Shown: one piece after another, positions 53,295-62,631 of the stretch
How positions within the stretch are numbered: the first letter of the stretch is position 1
How the letters are laid out: each line of letters starts with the position of its first letter
DNA from: Azospirillum baldaniorum
GTDB lineage: Bacteria; Pseudomonadota; Alphaproteobacteria; Azospirillales; Azospirillaceae
Direction: 5' to 3'
DNA length: 64,000 nucleotides
Assembly: GCF_003119195.2 (NCBI RefSeq)
Contig: NZ_CP022262.1
Coordinates: forward strand, 330,501-394,500
The notes under the pieces: generated by a model
Seen by the model: the letters and a program-made list of their open reading frames with translations, nothing else
Told to the model about the DNA's origin: nothing
Database searches by the model: none
Translations under genes and position numbers: made by a program

Positions 53295-53306
53295 AAACAA
53301 CGCCGC

Positions 53307-54224
53307 TCAATGCGCCGTACGGCGGCTCGGGCGGCGGTAGATGAACCAGTAGACGGCGCCGACCAGCACCGCTCCGCCGAACCAGTTGCCCAGCGTCACC
53401 GCGGCGAGGTTCAGCAGGAACTGCCCGACCGGGATGACCGGCGCGGCGCGGCCCAGGTCGGCCCAGAAGGAGGCGGGGGCGCCCCATTCGATCAGCAGGC
53501 CCAGCGGCACGAAATACATGTTGGCGACGCAGTGCTCGAAGCCGGCGGCGACGAAGGCGCTGACCGGGAAGACGATGGCCATGATCTTGTCGGTCACGCT
53601 GCGTGCGCCGAGCGCCAGCCACACCGCCAGGCAGACCAGCACGTTGCACAGGATGCCCAGGAAGAAGGCCTGTCCGGCGGGCAGCCCGGCCTTGGCCGTG
53701 GCGAAGTAGAGCGCCGAGGCGCCCACCGCCCCGTGGCCGAAGGCGTACTGCCCGGACAGGAAGACCAGCAGCGCCGTGCCGGCGGCGCCGACGAAGTTGC
53801 CGAGCCACACCATGGTCCAGACCTGGAGCATCCGCCCGGTCTTCACCCGCCCGCTGGCCCAGGCCATGACCATCAGCGCGTCGCCGGTGAAGAGCTGCGC
53901 GCCGCCGACGATGACCAGGATCAGCCCCAGCGAGAAGACCAGACCGCCGAGCAGCCGGGTCACCCCGTAGGGCAGCATGCCCTCCGCCCCCGACATGGCG
54001 ACGGTGGCGAACAGACCGCCCAGCGCGATGAAGGCGCCGGCCAGGACGGCCAGGGCGAACAGCGTCGCACCGTCGTAATTGGCCTTCTTGACGCCCAGAT
54101 TCTCCGCCGCGAGCGCGATGGCGTCGGGCATCAGCGCGTCGAGAGAGGACGCGGGCGGGGCGGCAATCGGGGAGATGGCCGGGGAGGCGTGTGGGTTTGC
54201 CTCCGGAAGGGAATGCGTGTCCAT
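53307..54224 (-). CDS. focA: Formate/nitrite-family channel (FocA-like)
   Basis: 305 residues with six main hydrophobic helices. The family segments GALFIALGGLF-like (LAGAFIALGGLFATVAM), GGAQLFTGDALMVMAWASGR, NFVGAAGTALLVFLSGQYA and FEHCVANMYFVPLGLLIEWG (with the conserved pore His) fit the FNT family. With pflA upstream, formate is the likely solute. The N-terminal 30 residues are a polar Pro/Ala-rich tail. GAGGAG lies before ATG 54224. It is last in pyk-pflA-focA. Confidence 0.88.
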   Translation of the reverse strand: MDTHSLPEANPHASPAISPIAAPPASSLDALMPDAIALAAENLGVKKANYDGATLFALAVLAGAFIALGGLFATVAMSGAEGMLPYGVTRLLGGLVFSLGLILVIVGGAQLFTGDALMVMAWASGRVKTGRMLQVWTMVWLGNFVGAAGTALLVFLSGQYAFGHGAVGASALYFATAKAGLPAGQAFFLGILCNVLVCLAVWLALGARSVTDKIMAIVFPVSAFVAAGFEHCVANMYFVPLGLLIEWGAPASFWADLGRAAPVIPVGQFLLNLAAVTLGNWFGGAVLVGAVYWFIYRRPSRRTAH

Positions 54225-54256
54225 GAAGGTGCTCCTCGTCTCGGACGGCGTCTCTC

Positions 54257-55036
54257 TCACACGACCTTGAGGCCCTGCGTCCGGAAGACGCCGCGCACCC
54301 GCTCGGTCAGCTCCGGCGGGGGAGGTTCGGTGTTGGCCAGCGCGTAGGGCAGGCCGAGCTGCTTCCATTTGAACTCGCCCATCTTGTGGAAGGGCAGGAC
54401 GTCCACCCGCTCCACCACCTCCAGGCCGGCGGCGAATTCCGCCAGCCCCTCGATCTCGTCGAGATGATCGGTCAGGCCGGGAACCAGCACGTAGCGCAGC
54501 CAGATCGGCTTGCGCATCGCGGACAGCCGTTCGGCGAATTCCAGGGTCGGGCGCAGCGGCACACCGGTCACCGCGCGGTAGGTGGCTTCCTTGAACGCCT
54601 TGATGTCCAGCAGCACCAGATCGACGTCGGCCAGCAGATGGTCGTCGGCGTGACTGCCCAGGAAGCCCGAGGTGTCCAGCGCGGTGTGCAGGCCGAGTTG
54701 CTTGGCGCCGCGGTAGATGGCCGCACAGAATTCCGGCTGGACCAGCGGCTCGCCGCCGCTGAGGGTCAGGCCGCCATGGGCGCGGTGCAGGAAATCGGCG
54801 TAGGTGGCGATGTCGGCCAGCACGTCCGAGGACTGGGCCGGCGACCCGTCGTGCATGTGGCGGGTGTCGGGGTTGTGGCAGTACTGGCAGCGCAGCGGGC
54901 ATCCGGCCAGGAACAGGACGTAGCGCAAACCCGGCCCATCGACCGTGCCGCCCGTCTCCACCGAATGGACCCAGCCGCGGACCGATGCGCCCGTCCCGGC
55001 GGCGTGCGCGGGTTGGGGGGTAATCGGGCTGAGCAT
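54257..55036 (-). CDS. pflA: Pyruvate formate-lyase activating enzyme (radical SAM)
   Basis: 259 residues. The radical SAM cluster motif is CPLRCQYC, in the diagnostic context VETGGTVDGPGLRYVLFLAG; SAM-binding GGLTLSGGEPLVQPEF follows. It makes the glycyl radical on pyruvate formate-lyase using S-adenosylmethionine and a 4Fe-4S cluster. Its usual substrate gene pflB is not beside it or elsewhere in the window. It lies 66 bases after pyk and 32 before focA. Confidence 0.92.
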   Translation of the reverse strand: MLSPITPQPAHAAGTGASVRGWVHSVETGGTVDGPGLRYVLFLAGCPLRCQYCHNPDTRHMHDGSPAQSSDVLADIATYADFLHRAHGGLTLSGGEPLVQPEFCAAIYRGAKQLGLHTALDTSGFLGSHADDHLLADVDLVLLDIKAFKEATYRAVTGVPLRPTLEFAERLSAMRKPIWLRYVLVPGLTDHLDEIEGLAEFAAGLEVVERVDVLPFHKMGEFKWKQLGLPYALANTEPPPPELTERVRGVFRTQGLKVV

Positions 55037-55102
55037 GAGGCACCTCGTGAATGGGCGCCGGTGTCCGCTTCATGCGGCACCGGCGCTGTGTGCCATCCTA
55101 TG

Positions 55103-56629
55103 TCACGCCCCGGCGTCGGCCATGACCGGGGTCAATTGATCTGACCGCGACTCTTGCGCGTACTGCGTGTATCCTCCGGCCGGAAGGACGGGGCGCTCCA
55201 CCCAGGCGATGCGCAGGATGTTGGTCGATCCCGGCATGCCGAAGGGCACGCCCGCGGTGATGACCAAGCGCTGCCCGTCCTCCGCCAGGCCGTGGGCGTA
55301 GGCGATGCGGGTCGCCTTGTGCACCATGTCGGAGAAGTTCTGGATGTCCTCGGTCAGCACGCTGTGCACGCCATAGGCCAGCACCAGGCGGCGCGAGGCG
55401 GCGACGGTCGCGGTCAGGCAGAGGATCGGCACCTCCGGCCGTTCGCGGGCGGCGCGCAGGGTGGTCGAGCCGCTGGTGGTGTAGGTGACGATGGCCGCCG
55501 CGTGGATGGTGTGGGCGACCTGCCGCGCTGCCGCGGTGATGGCGTCGGCGGCCGTCTCCTGCGGGTCGGCGTGCTGGGCGTCCATCATCGTGCGGTAAAG
55601 GTCGTCGTGCTCGACCCGGCGGGCGATGCGGTCCATCATCGACACCGCCTCCACCGGGTAGGCACCCGACGCGGTCTCCGCCGACAGCATCACCGCGTCG
55701 GCGCCGTCGAAGACGGCGGTGGCGACGTCCGACGCCTCGGCGCGGGTCGGGGCGGGGGCGCCGATCATCGATTCCAGCATCTGGGTGGCGACGATCACCG
55801 GCTTTCCGGCCTTGCGCGCCTCGCGGATGATCCTCTTCTGGATGCTCGGAACGTCCTCCGGCGGCATTTCCACGCCGAGGTCGCCGCGGGCGACCATGAC
55901 GCCGTCCGACAGCTCGACGATGCGCTCCAGATGCTGGATGGCCAGCGGCTTCTCCAGCTTGGACATCAGGGCGGCGCGCCCGGCGATCAGCTTGCGCGCC
56001 TCGGCCACATCCTCCGGCCGCTGCACGAAGGACAGCGCCACCCAGTCCACCTCCTGGTCCAACGCGAAGACGAGGTCGGCGCGGTCCTTCGCGGTCAGGG
56101 GCGACAGCGGCAGCAGCACGTCGGGCACGTTCACGCCCTTGCGGTCGGACAGCTTCGTTCCGGCCACGACGACGGTGTCGGCGTGCTCCGGGCTGCACGC
56201 GGCGATGCGCAGCCGCACCTTGCCGTCGTCGAGCAGCAGGTCGGTGTCGGGGCGCAGGGCGGCGAAGATTTCCGGGTGGGGCATGCCGACGCGGGTGGCG
56301 TCGCCCGGCTCGGTGGAGAGGTCGAGGCGGAAGGGCTGGCCCACCGTCAGTTCCACCGAACCGTCGGCGAAGCGGCCGAGCCGCAGCTTCGGCCCCTGGA
56401 GGTCGGCCATGATGGCGATGGGCCGCTCCAGCTCGCGCTCCAGGGCGCGGATGGCGCGCACGCGGGCGCCGTGGTCGTCGTGGGAGCCGTGGCTGAAATT
56501 GAGGCGGAAGACGTCCACGCCCGCCTCGAACAGCGCGCGGATCATGTCCGGCGAGGAGGAGGACGGACCCAGCGTGGCGACGATCTTCGTCTGCCGGAAG
56601 CGGCGGATCGGGGAGGTGGGGGCGGTCAT
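55103..56629 (-). CDS. pyk: Pyruvate kinase
   Basis: 508 residues. Catalytic barrel: KIVATLGPSSSSPDMIRALF, FRLNFSHGSHDDH, IMADLQGPKLRLG, the active-site MVARGDLGVEMPPEDVPSIQ, then KPVIVATQMLESMI. The C-terminal regulatory domain follows from about residue 365. It converts phosphoenolpyruvate and ADP to pyruvate and ATP. The start ATG 56629 (MTAPTSPIRRFRQTK) is near the normal start; the frame runs up to 56896 through non-conserved sequence. As first gene before pflA and focA it feeds pyruvate into a fermentative branch. Confidence 0.95.
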   Translation of the reverse strand: MTAPTSPIRRFRQTKIVATLGPSSSSPDMIRALFEAGVDVFRLNFSHGSHDDHGARVRAIRALERELERPIAIMADLQGPKLRLGRFADGSVELTVGQPFRLDLSTEPGDATRVGMPHPEIFAALRPDTDLLLDDGKVRLRIAACSPEHADTVVVAGTKLSDRKGVNVPDVLLPLSPLTAKDRADLVFALDQEVDWVALSFVQRPEDVAEARKLIAGRAALMSKLEKPLAIQHLERIVELSDGVMVARGDLGVEMPPEDVPSIQKRIIREARKAGKPVIVATQMLESMIGAPAPTRAEASDVATAVFDGADAVMLSAETASGAYPVEAVSMMDRIARRVEHDDLYRTMMDAQHADPQETAADAITAAARQVAHTIHAAAIVTYTTSGSTTLRAARERPEVPILCLTATVAASRRLVLAYGVHSVLTEDIQNFSDMVHKATRIAYAHGLAEDGQRLVITAGVPFGMPGSTNILRIAWVERPVLPAGGYTQYAQESRSDQLTPVMADAGA

Positions 56630-57130
56630 ATCGAAACGGGCTCCGCAAAAGAGGGCGGGGACGGTGGGCGCGGCGCGCGGGCGCTCATCGGTAAGACCGC
56701 CGCGCCAGGGCCGGCGTGACAGGTGCGGCGCGCGGCGGTCGGTGCGGTTCTCGGGGATGCGCTCGCGGCGCGGGCGGGCTTGGGCCGGCCGGGCTGCGCG
56801 TCTGTCCTTCGCAAAATAAAATACTAGTATATCAGATTGAAAGGCAAGCCTGTTTCGCGGGGCGGGGCGGCCCTTCGGCCAAAATGCCGCAGGCACACCC
56901 GCCCAATGGATTGGCCGGCGTGTAGGGCTTTTTGCCGAGGGGGATGGTATTGGACCCCCTTCGATTTTGGATTATTTTACCGACACGACGTGCTTTAAGA
57001 CCGCTTCGGTGTGTTGGCATGGAATAAGCCAAGGGATCGGCAAATCATCGGCCCACCCGGCTGCATGGGACAAATTTGAGGAACGCCGGAACAATGACGA
57101 TGGTGACCGAATGACGCGGGTGGTGCGGCT
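56630..57130. promoter_or_regulatory. 501-base divergent region between pyk and the bacteriophytochrome
   Basis: No convincing gene. The pyk-proximal half is GC-rich leader; the operator at 56817-56849 and an A/T-rich stretch from 56940 to 57000 (GATTTTGGATTATTTTACCG) mark promoter zones for the two divergent genes. The A/T stretch is about 150 bases before the phytochrome start and may carry its promoter. Confidence 0.45.
56817..56849 (-). promoter_or_regulatory. Candidate GntR operator in the pyk promoter
   Basis: Minus-strand reading: GCTTGCCTTTCAATCTGATA then TACTAGTATTTTA. GCTTGCCT and CTGATATA are identical to the dctP element at the same spacing, and TATTTT can serve as -10, 18 bases from TTGCCT. 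ATACTAGTAT is a palindrome. It lies about 190 bases upstream of pyk. Confidence 0.55.
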
Positions 57131-59692
57131 ATGAACGGTGGCGTAGACTTGAGCAATTGCGACCGGGAGCCGATCCATCTCGTCGGGTCCATCCAACCGA
57201 GCGGATTCCTGATCGCGCTGTCGACGGATTGGATCGTCAAGCACGCCTCGTCCAACATTGGGGCGTGGCTGGGTGTGGAGCCCGACGCTCTGCTGGGGCT
57301 TCCCCTGAGCGAGGTGATGGACGAGGAGGCGCTGCACGCCATCCGCGGGCGGCTCCAGCTCTCCCTCATCAACGGGTCGGTGGAGCGCGCCTTCCGGGTG
57401 AAGCTGTCGGCCAGCGCGCTGCCTCTGGACATCGCGGTCCATCTGTCCGGACAGTCGATCATCATCGAGGCGGAGCCGAGCGAGCCGGACAGCGAGCTGG
57501 ACGTCGGTTCCATGGTCCGCGCGATGATCGGACGGCTTCAGCGCACCGCCGACTTCGACGCCTGCTGCCGGGAAGCGGCGCGGCAGCTGCGGTCGCTGAC
57601 CGGCTTCGATCGGGTGATGATCTACCGCTTCGACCGTGACGGTGCGGGCGAGGTGATCGCGGAATCCGCGGTGCGCGGCATGCCCTCCTATCTGGGGCTG
57701 CGCTACCCGGCGTCGGACATCCCGAAGCAGGCCCGCGCGCTGTACGAGCGGAACTGGCTGCGCTGCATCAACGACGTGGACGCCCCGTCCGCGGCCATCC
57801 TGCCGCCCTTCGGACCGGAGGGCGAACCGCTCGACCTGTCGATGAGCGTTCTGCGCAGCGTGTCGCCCATCCATTGCGAATATTTGCGCAACATGGGCGT
57901 CGCGGCCTCGATGTCGGTGTCGATCCTGCGTCGCGGCAAGCTGTGGGGCCTGTTCGCCTGCCACAACATGGTGCCGCGGCGGCTGTCGCTGGAGCGGCGT
58001 ACGGCGGCCGAGCTGTACGGCCAGATGTTCTCCTTCCTTCTGGAGGGCGTCGAGCGCGACCGCGAGGAGGCCTACGAGGCCAAGGCGCACCTGCTCCACA
58101 CCCGCATCATGGCGGTGATGGCGGACGGTGCCTCCTCCATGGAGAATTTGGAGCGGTTGCGCGGCGAGGTCGGCCACTACATCCGCAGCGACGGCTTCGC
58201 CATCGTGCTGGGCGGCCAGACCCTTGTGGACGGCAGCACCCCGACGCCGGAGGAGTTGCTCGGGCTGGTGCGCATGCTCAACCGCGCGCACGCCAGCCGC
58301 GTCTTCGCCACCAGCGAGATCGCGCAGGTCCACCAACCCGGGATGGACTTCGCCGAGCGCGCTGCCGGCATGCTGGCCATCCCGGTGTCGCGCAAGCCGC
58401 GCGACTACATCATCTTCTTCCGCAAGGAGTCGGTCCGCACCGTCACCTGGGCCGGCAACCCGGACAAGCCGGTGGAGGCCGGCCCCAACGGGCAGCGGCT
58501 GACCCCGCGCAAGAGCTTCGAGGCGTGGAAGGAGACGGTCCTCGGCCAGTCGGAACCCTGGACGGAGGCCGATCTGCGCATCGCCGACTCCCTGCGGATC
58601 ACGCTGATGGAGGTGGTGCTGCGGCTGGCCGACCAAGCGGAGGAGGAGCGCCGGACGGCCCGCGAGCGGCAGGAGCTGCTGATCGCCGAGTTGAACCACC
58701 GGGTCCGCAACATCCTCAGCCTCGTCCGCGCGCTGCTGGCCCAGAGCCGGGCCGGGGTCACCCGTGTCGAGGAGTTCGCGGAGATCGTCGGCGGGCGCAT
58801 CCAGGCGTTGGCGCGGGCGCACGACCAGTTGACCGCGGAGAACTGGAAACCCTCCCCCCTTCGCCCGCTGATCGCGGCGGAGGTCGACGCCTATCTGGGC
58901 CACCGGGCGGAGCGGGTGGTCCTGTCGGGGCCGGAGGTGCTGCTGTCGCCGCCGGCCCTGTCGGTGATGGCGCTGATCATGCACGAGTTGGTGACCAACG
59001 CCGCCAAATACGGCGCCTTCGCCGACAGCGGCGGCCGGGTGAAGGTCCGTTGGAGCCTGGACGACCAGGACGCGTTGGAACTCTGCTGGGAGGAAAGCGG
59101 CGGGCCGCCGGTGCAGGCGCCGACGCGCCAGGGCTTCGGCACCACCATCATCGAGCGTTCGGTCCCGCACGAGCTGAAGGGCGAGGCGACGGTGACCTAC
59201 GCCCTGGCCGGGCTGAGGGCGCGCTTCACCATACCGGCCATCCATGTCAGCCTGGCGCCGGAACGTCCGGCGGTGGTCGAAGCGGCGGTGACGCCCTGCG
59301 CGGCGGCGGACATTCCGCTGGGCGGGACGGTGCTGCTTCTGGAAGACAACATGATCATCGCGATGAGCGCGGAGGACATGCTGCTGAAGCTGGGCGCCGA
59401 CCGGGTGGAGACGGTGGCGAGCGTCCGTCAGGCGCTGGTCGCCATCGCCGACGATCCGCCGGGCATGGCGCTTCTCGACGTCAATCTGGGAACCGAGACC
59501 TCCTTCCCGGTGGCGGAGCGGCTGCGCGAGCTGGGCATCCCCTTCCTGTTCGCCACCGGCTACGGCGAGTCCGCGATCTTCCCGGAGGAGTTCCGCGACG
59601 TGCTGGTCCTGCGCAAGCCCTACGATTCGGAGCAGGTGCGGCGGGGCCTCCAGACGGTGCGGGGGGCTGTAGCCGGTCGTCGGGAGGACTGA
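57131..59692 (+). CDS. bphP: Bacteriophytochrome histidine kinase with fused receiver
   Basis: 853 residues. PAS (about 10-115) with biliverdin-attaching Cys10 in SNCDREP; GAF (about 130-310) with PASDIP at 193-198, whose Asp contacts the chromophore; PHY (about 325-500) with tongue motif PRKSFEAW; HWE/HisKA_2-type kinase with ELNHRVRNILS; and a C-terminal receiver (about 735-850) with LLEDN and phosphorylation Asp in LLDVNLG. It senses red/far-red light. All key chromophore residues are present. HWE type with an attached receiver suggests phosphate passes to the receiver or an unlinked regulator. The ribosome site is weak (GGTGGTG). Confidence 0.93.
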   Translation: MNGGVDLSNCDREPIHLVGSIQPSGFLIALSTDWIVKHASSNIGAWLGVEPDALLGLPLSEVMDEEALHAIRGRLQLSLINGSVERAFRVKLSASALPLDIAVHLSGQSIIIEAEPSEPDSELDVGSMVRAMIGRLQRTADFDACCREAARQLRSLTGFDRVMIYRFDRDGAGEVIAESAVRGMPSYLGLRYPASDIPKQARALYERNWLRCINDVDAPSAAILPPFGPEGEPLDLSMSVLRSVSPIHCEYLRNMGVAASMSVSILRRGKLWGLFACHNMVPRRLSLERRTAAELYGQMFSFLLEGVERDREEAYEAKAHLLHTRIMAVMADGASSMENLERLRGEVGHYIRSDGFAIVLGGQTLVDGSTPTPEELLGLVRMLNRAHASRVFATSEIAQVHQPGMDFAERAAGMLAIPVSRKPRDYIIFFRKESVRTVTWAGNPDKPVEAGPNGQRLTPRKSFEAWKETVLGQSEPWTEADLRIADSLRITLMEVVLRLADQAEEERRTARERQELLIAELNHRVRNILSLVRALLAQSRAGVTRVEEFAEIVGGRIQALARAHDQLTAENWKPSPLRPLIAAEVDAYLGHRAERVVLSGPEVLLSPPALSVMALIMHELVTNAAKYGAFADSGGRVKVRWSLDDQDALELCWEESGGPPVQAPTRQGFGTTIIERSVPHELKGEATVTYALAGLRARFTIPAIHVSLAPERPAVVEAAVTPCAAADIPLGGTVLLLEDNMIIAMSAEDMLLKLGADRVETVASVRQALVAIADDPPGMALLDVNLGTETSFPVAERLRELGIPFLFATGYGESAIFPEEFRDVLVLRKPYDSEQVRRGLQTVRGAVAGRRED

Positions 59693-59722
59693 TTGTAGGG
59701 AGCGTTGGCCCGCTCCGCACCG

Positions 59723-62488
59723 TCACGCGGCGGTGCCGGTCTGGCGGGTCAGGGCCTCCTGGAGCAGGCGGGCGGTCACCGGCTTGAACATCACGCCGAT
59801 CCCGTGCCGTTCGGCCTCCTGCATCACGTCGGGGCCGGAATCGCCGGTCAGCAGGACGGCGGGAACCGGCGCTCCGGCCAGTTCACGGATCTTCAGGATG
59901 GCCTCGGTGCCCACCTTGTGCTCGCGCAGGCGGTAGTCGGCGACCATCACATCGGGCCGCCGGCCCGCCGCCCGCAGGCGGGCCAGCGCCTCCTCGGTGG
60001 ATGAGGCGACGATGGTGTCGTAGCCCCAGTCCTGGAAGATCGAGCGCAGCCCCATCAGGACGATGGCGTCGTCGTCGATCAGGACGGCCAGCCGCCCGCG
60101 CTCCGTTTCGCGGGGTGGAAGAGCCGGGGCCGGGCTTTCCGTGGCGTCGCCGAGGGGGACGGAGATGCGGAACACCGACCCCTTGCCGAGTTCGGAGCGC
60201 ACCTCCACCGGATGGCCGAGCAGAGCCGACAGCTTCTGCACGATGGCGAGGCCGAGACCGAGCCCCTGGTTGCGGTCCCGCTCGGGGTTGCCGACCTGAT
60301 AGAACTCCTCGAAGATCCAGGACATCTGCTCGCCGGAGATGCCGATCCCGGTGTCGCGCACCTGGATGCCGGCGTGGCCGTCCAGGGGGTGGCACTCCAG
60401 GCGGATCACCCCGCGCTCGGTGTAGCGGATGGCGTTCTCCACCAGATTGCGGACCATGCGTCCCAGCAGGTTGCGGTCGCTGCGCACGGTCAGGTCGTGA
60501 TGGTTCACCACCTGGAGATCGAGACCCTTGGCGGCGGCGACCGGGGCGTAGGAGGACCCGATATCGTCGAGCAGCGGCTTGACCGCGATGTCCTCGATCC
60601 GCGGCTCGATCACCCCGGCGTCCAGCTGCGAGACGTCCAGCAGGCTGTCGAGCAGGCCCTTCAGCGTCTCCATCCCGCGCTCCAGCATCGCCAGGGCGTC
60701 GCGCCCGCGCGGGGAATGGACGTGGCTGTGCAGCGCCTCGGCGAAGAAGAACATGGACTGCATGGGCTGGCGCAGGTCGTGGCTGGCGGCGGCCAGGAAG
60801 CGGCTCTTGGAGCGGTCGGCCTGCTCCGCCGCCTCGCGGGCCATGCGGCTGTCGTGCACGTCCACCGCGGTGCCGACCCAGGCGATGATCTGACCGTTCT
60901 GGCGCATCGGGTTGATCCGGCAGACGTGCCAGCGGTAGGCCCCGTCGTGGCGCTGCATGCGCACGTCGAAGCCGTAGGATTCGCCCGCGGCGATGCCGCG
61001 CTCGCGGCAGTCGAGCAGCCGTGGATAATCAGCGGGGTGGATGTAGGACCAGCGCTCCCCATGCTCCAGGCTGCGCCCTGTGTAGGAGCGCCAAGCGGCG
61101 TTGTAGTATTCCCGGCCGCCGTCCGGCCGGTTGATCCACATCATCACAGGGGTGTTCTCGACCAGTTCGCGGAAGCGGGTCTCGCTCCGCCGCAGGGCTT
61201 CCTCGCCGGTCTTGCGCTCGGTGATGTCGGTCAGGGTGACGACGGCCAGCGTGATGCAGCCGTCGGAGTCGCGCACCGGCTCGGCGTCGGCCAGACAGGT
61301 GATGGGACCGGCCGGGGTGTCGCGGCGCAGTTCCTCCTGCCGCACGACCGTGCCGTCGCGCAGGGCGCGGACCAGCGGCAGTTCCGAAGAACCTTCCGAC
61401 GGGCTGCCTGTGAAGGGGCGGGGGTAGTCCTCGATGCGGTCGATCCGGCCCAGAGGCTGGCCGATCAGCCGTTCCGCGGCGCTGTTGTGCAGAATCATCC
61501 GCCCGGTGGGCGCCTCCGCCACCACCACGCCGGCGCGCAGATGCTCCAGCACCGCCTTCAGCAGAGACCGCTCCGTCTCGCGCTGGCGGGTCAGGCGTCC
61601 GATGGCCCAGGCGGTCCCGGTCAATGTGAACAGAAGAATGAGCAGGAAGGGGAACCACGACCACAGCGCGGAGACGTCGACGGTGCGCAGCGCGGCGGCC
61701 CGGTCGATCCCCACGGCGATGGCGAGGCCGCTGCCATTGGCGCCCGGCGGGGAGTAGGCGGTGACTCGGGCCACCCCGTCCAACCCTTCGGTCAGCGCCG
61801 TCGCCGTCTCCGCGCCGCTGAGATACAGGCCGAGCCGCTCGGGAAGCGGCTGGCCGACGATTCCCTGAAGGTCCGGCACGCGGACGAGGACGGTCCCGGC
61901 GCGGTCGGCCAGAAGGACGGTCACGTTCGGCGGCAGGGGCTTGCGCGCCTGATACTGGCGCAGCCAGTCGAGGTCGAGCAGGGCGGTGACGACCGCCGGT
62001 CCGCTCCCCCCCTCCTTGCCGCTCTCGCCGCCGTTCCGTGCGTAGGGCAGGGCGAAGGGCAAAACGCGGTGGCGCGGCCCCTCGGTGGCGACATATTCCC
62101 CCACCGAGAAGAGGCCGGTCGTCAGGGCCTGACGGATCTGCGGCTGGTCGGCGCTCCCGGTCCCGACGGTCTGCCGGTCGGTGGAGCACAGGACAATTCC
62201 GGACCGGGCGGCGAAGCCCAGCGTCAGGTAGCTGGGCAGGCGCTGGCGCAGCCGCTCCATCGTCTCCTGGCAGGCCGGGCCGGCGATGTCCGCCTCCGCC
62301 AGCGTGGCCAGGATGTGTTCGATGTCGTCGACGATCCGCTGCTGTTCGGTCTGGATCAGGTCGAGCAGGCGCAACGCCTCCTGACCGAGTTCGGCCTCCC
62401 GCTCCGCCCGCAGCCGGGTGTGGGAATAGACCTCGAACCCGATCAGCGGGGCCAGGGTGAAGACGAGCAGCAGAAGCCAGCGAACCAT
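59723..62488 (-). CDS. Hybrid sensor histidine kinase/response regulator
   Basis: About 921 residues. TM1 (about 4-20), a periplasmic sensor region (about 25-280), TM2 (about 285-305, LWSWFPFLLILLFTLTGTAW), two PAS domains (about 320-435 and 445-565; the second with a typical PAC end), HisKA with phospho-His in FLAAASHDLRQPMQSM, HATPase with NLVENAIRY, DTGIGI and GLGLGLAIVQKLS, and a C-terminal receiver with IDDDAIVL and phospho-Asp in MVADYRLREH. The AASHDLRQPMQ class often includes kinases controlling carbon use. ATG 62488 is preferred to GTG 62494. It converges with the phytochrome gene, 30 bases apart. Ligand unknown. Confidence 0.92.
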   Translation of the reverse strand: MVRWLLLLVFTLAPLIGFEVYSHTRLRAEREAELGQEALRLLDLIQTEQQRIVDDIEHILATLAEADIAGPACQETMERLRQRLPSYLTLGFAARSGIVLCSTDRQTVGTGSADQPQIRQALTTGLFSVGEYVATEGPRHRVLPFALPYARNGGESGKEGGSGPAVVTALLDLDWLRQYQARKPLPPNVTVLLADRAGTVLVRVPDLQGIVGQPLPERLGLYLSGAETATALTEGLDGVARVTAYSPPGANGSGLAIAVGIDRAAALRTVDVSALWSWFPFLLILLFTLTGTAWAIGRLTRQRETERSLLKAVLEHLRAGVVVAEAPTGRMILHNSAAERLIGQPLGRIDRIEDYPRPFTGSPSEGSSELPLVRALRDGTVVRQEELRRDTPAGPITCLADAEPVRDSDGCITLAVVTLTDITERKTGEEALRRSETRFRELVENTPVMMWINRPDGGREYYNAAWRSYTGRSLEHGERWSYIHPADYPRLLDCRERGIAAGESYGFDVRMQRHDGAYRWHVCRINPMRQNGQIIAWVGTAVDVHDSRMAREAAEQADRSKSRFLAAASHDLRQPMQSMFFFAEALHSHVHSPRGRDALAMLERGMETLKGLLDSLLDVSQLDAGVIEPRIEDIAVKPLLDDIGSSYAPVAAAKGLDLQVVNHHDLTVRSDRNLLGRMVRNLVENAIRYTERGVIRLECHPLDGHAGIQVRDTGIGISGEQMSWIFEEFYQVGNPERDRNQGLGLGLAIVQKLSALLGHPVEVRSELGKGSVFRISVPLGDATESPAPALPPRETERGRLAVLIDDDAIVLMGLRSIFQDWGYDTIVASSTEEALARLRAAGRRPDVMVADYRLREHKVGTEAILKIRELAGAPVPAVLLTGDSGPDVMQEAERHGIGVMFKPVTARLLQEALTRQTGTAA

Positions 62489-62551
62489 TGACACGATCGA
62501 CCGTCCCGGCCCGGAGGCCGTTGGGATGAAGGAAGCGATCGTGTGAACCCT

Positions 62552-62569
62552 AACATACCGAAGTATGTT
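62552..62569. promoter_or_regulatory. TetR-type operator candidate upstream of the hybrid kinase
   Basis: AACATACCGAAGTATGTT is a perfect inverted repeat with a 4-base centre. ACATAC/GTATGT half-sites are typical of AcrR-like TetR regulators. It lies 64 bases upstream of the kinase start and 63 bases after the TetR gene stop, in the 143-base gap between them. Confidence 0.55.
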
Positions 62570-62631
62570 GCAACGCCTGTCCTTCGGTCCTAACGCTTTC
62601 CTCGCCCGCCCGTGCCGTCCTCAGCCCAAGG

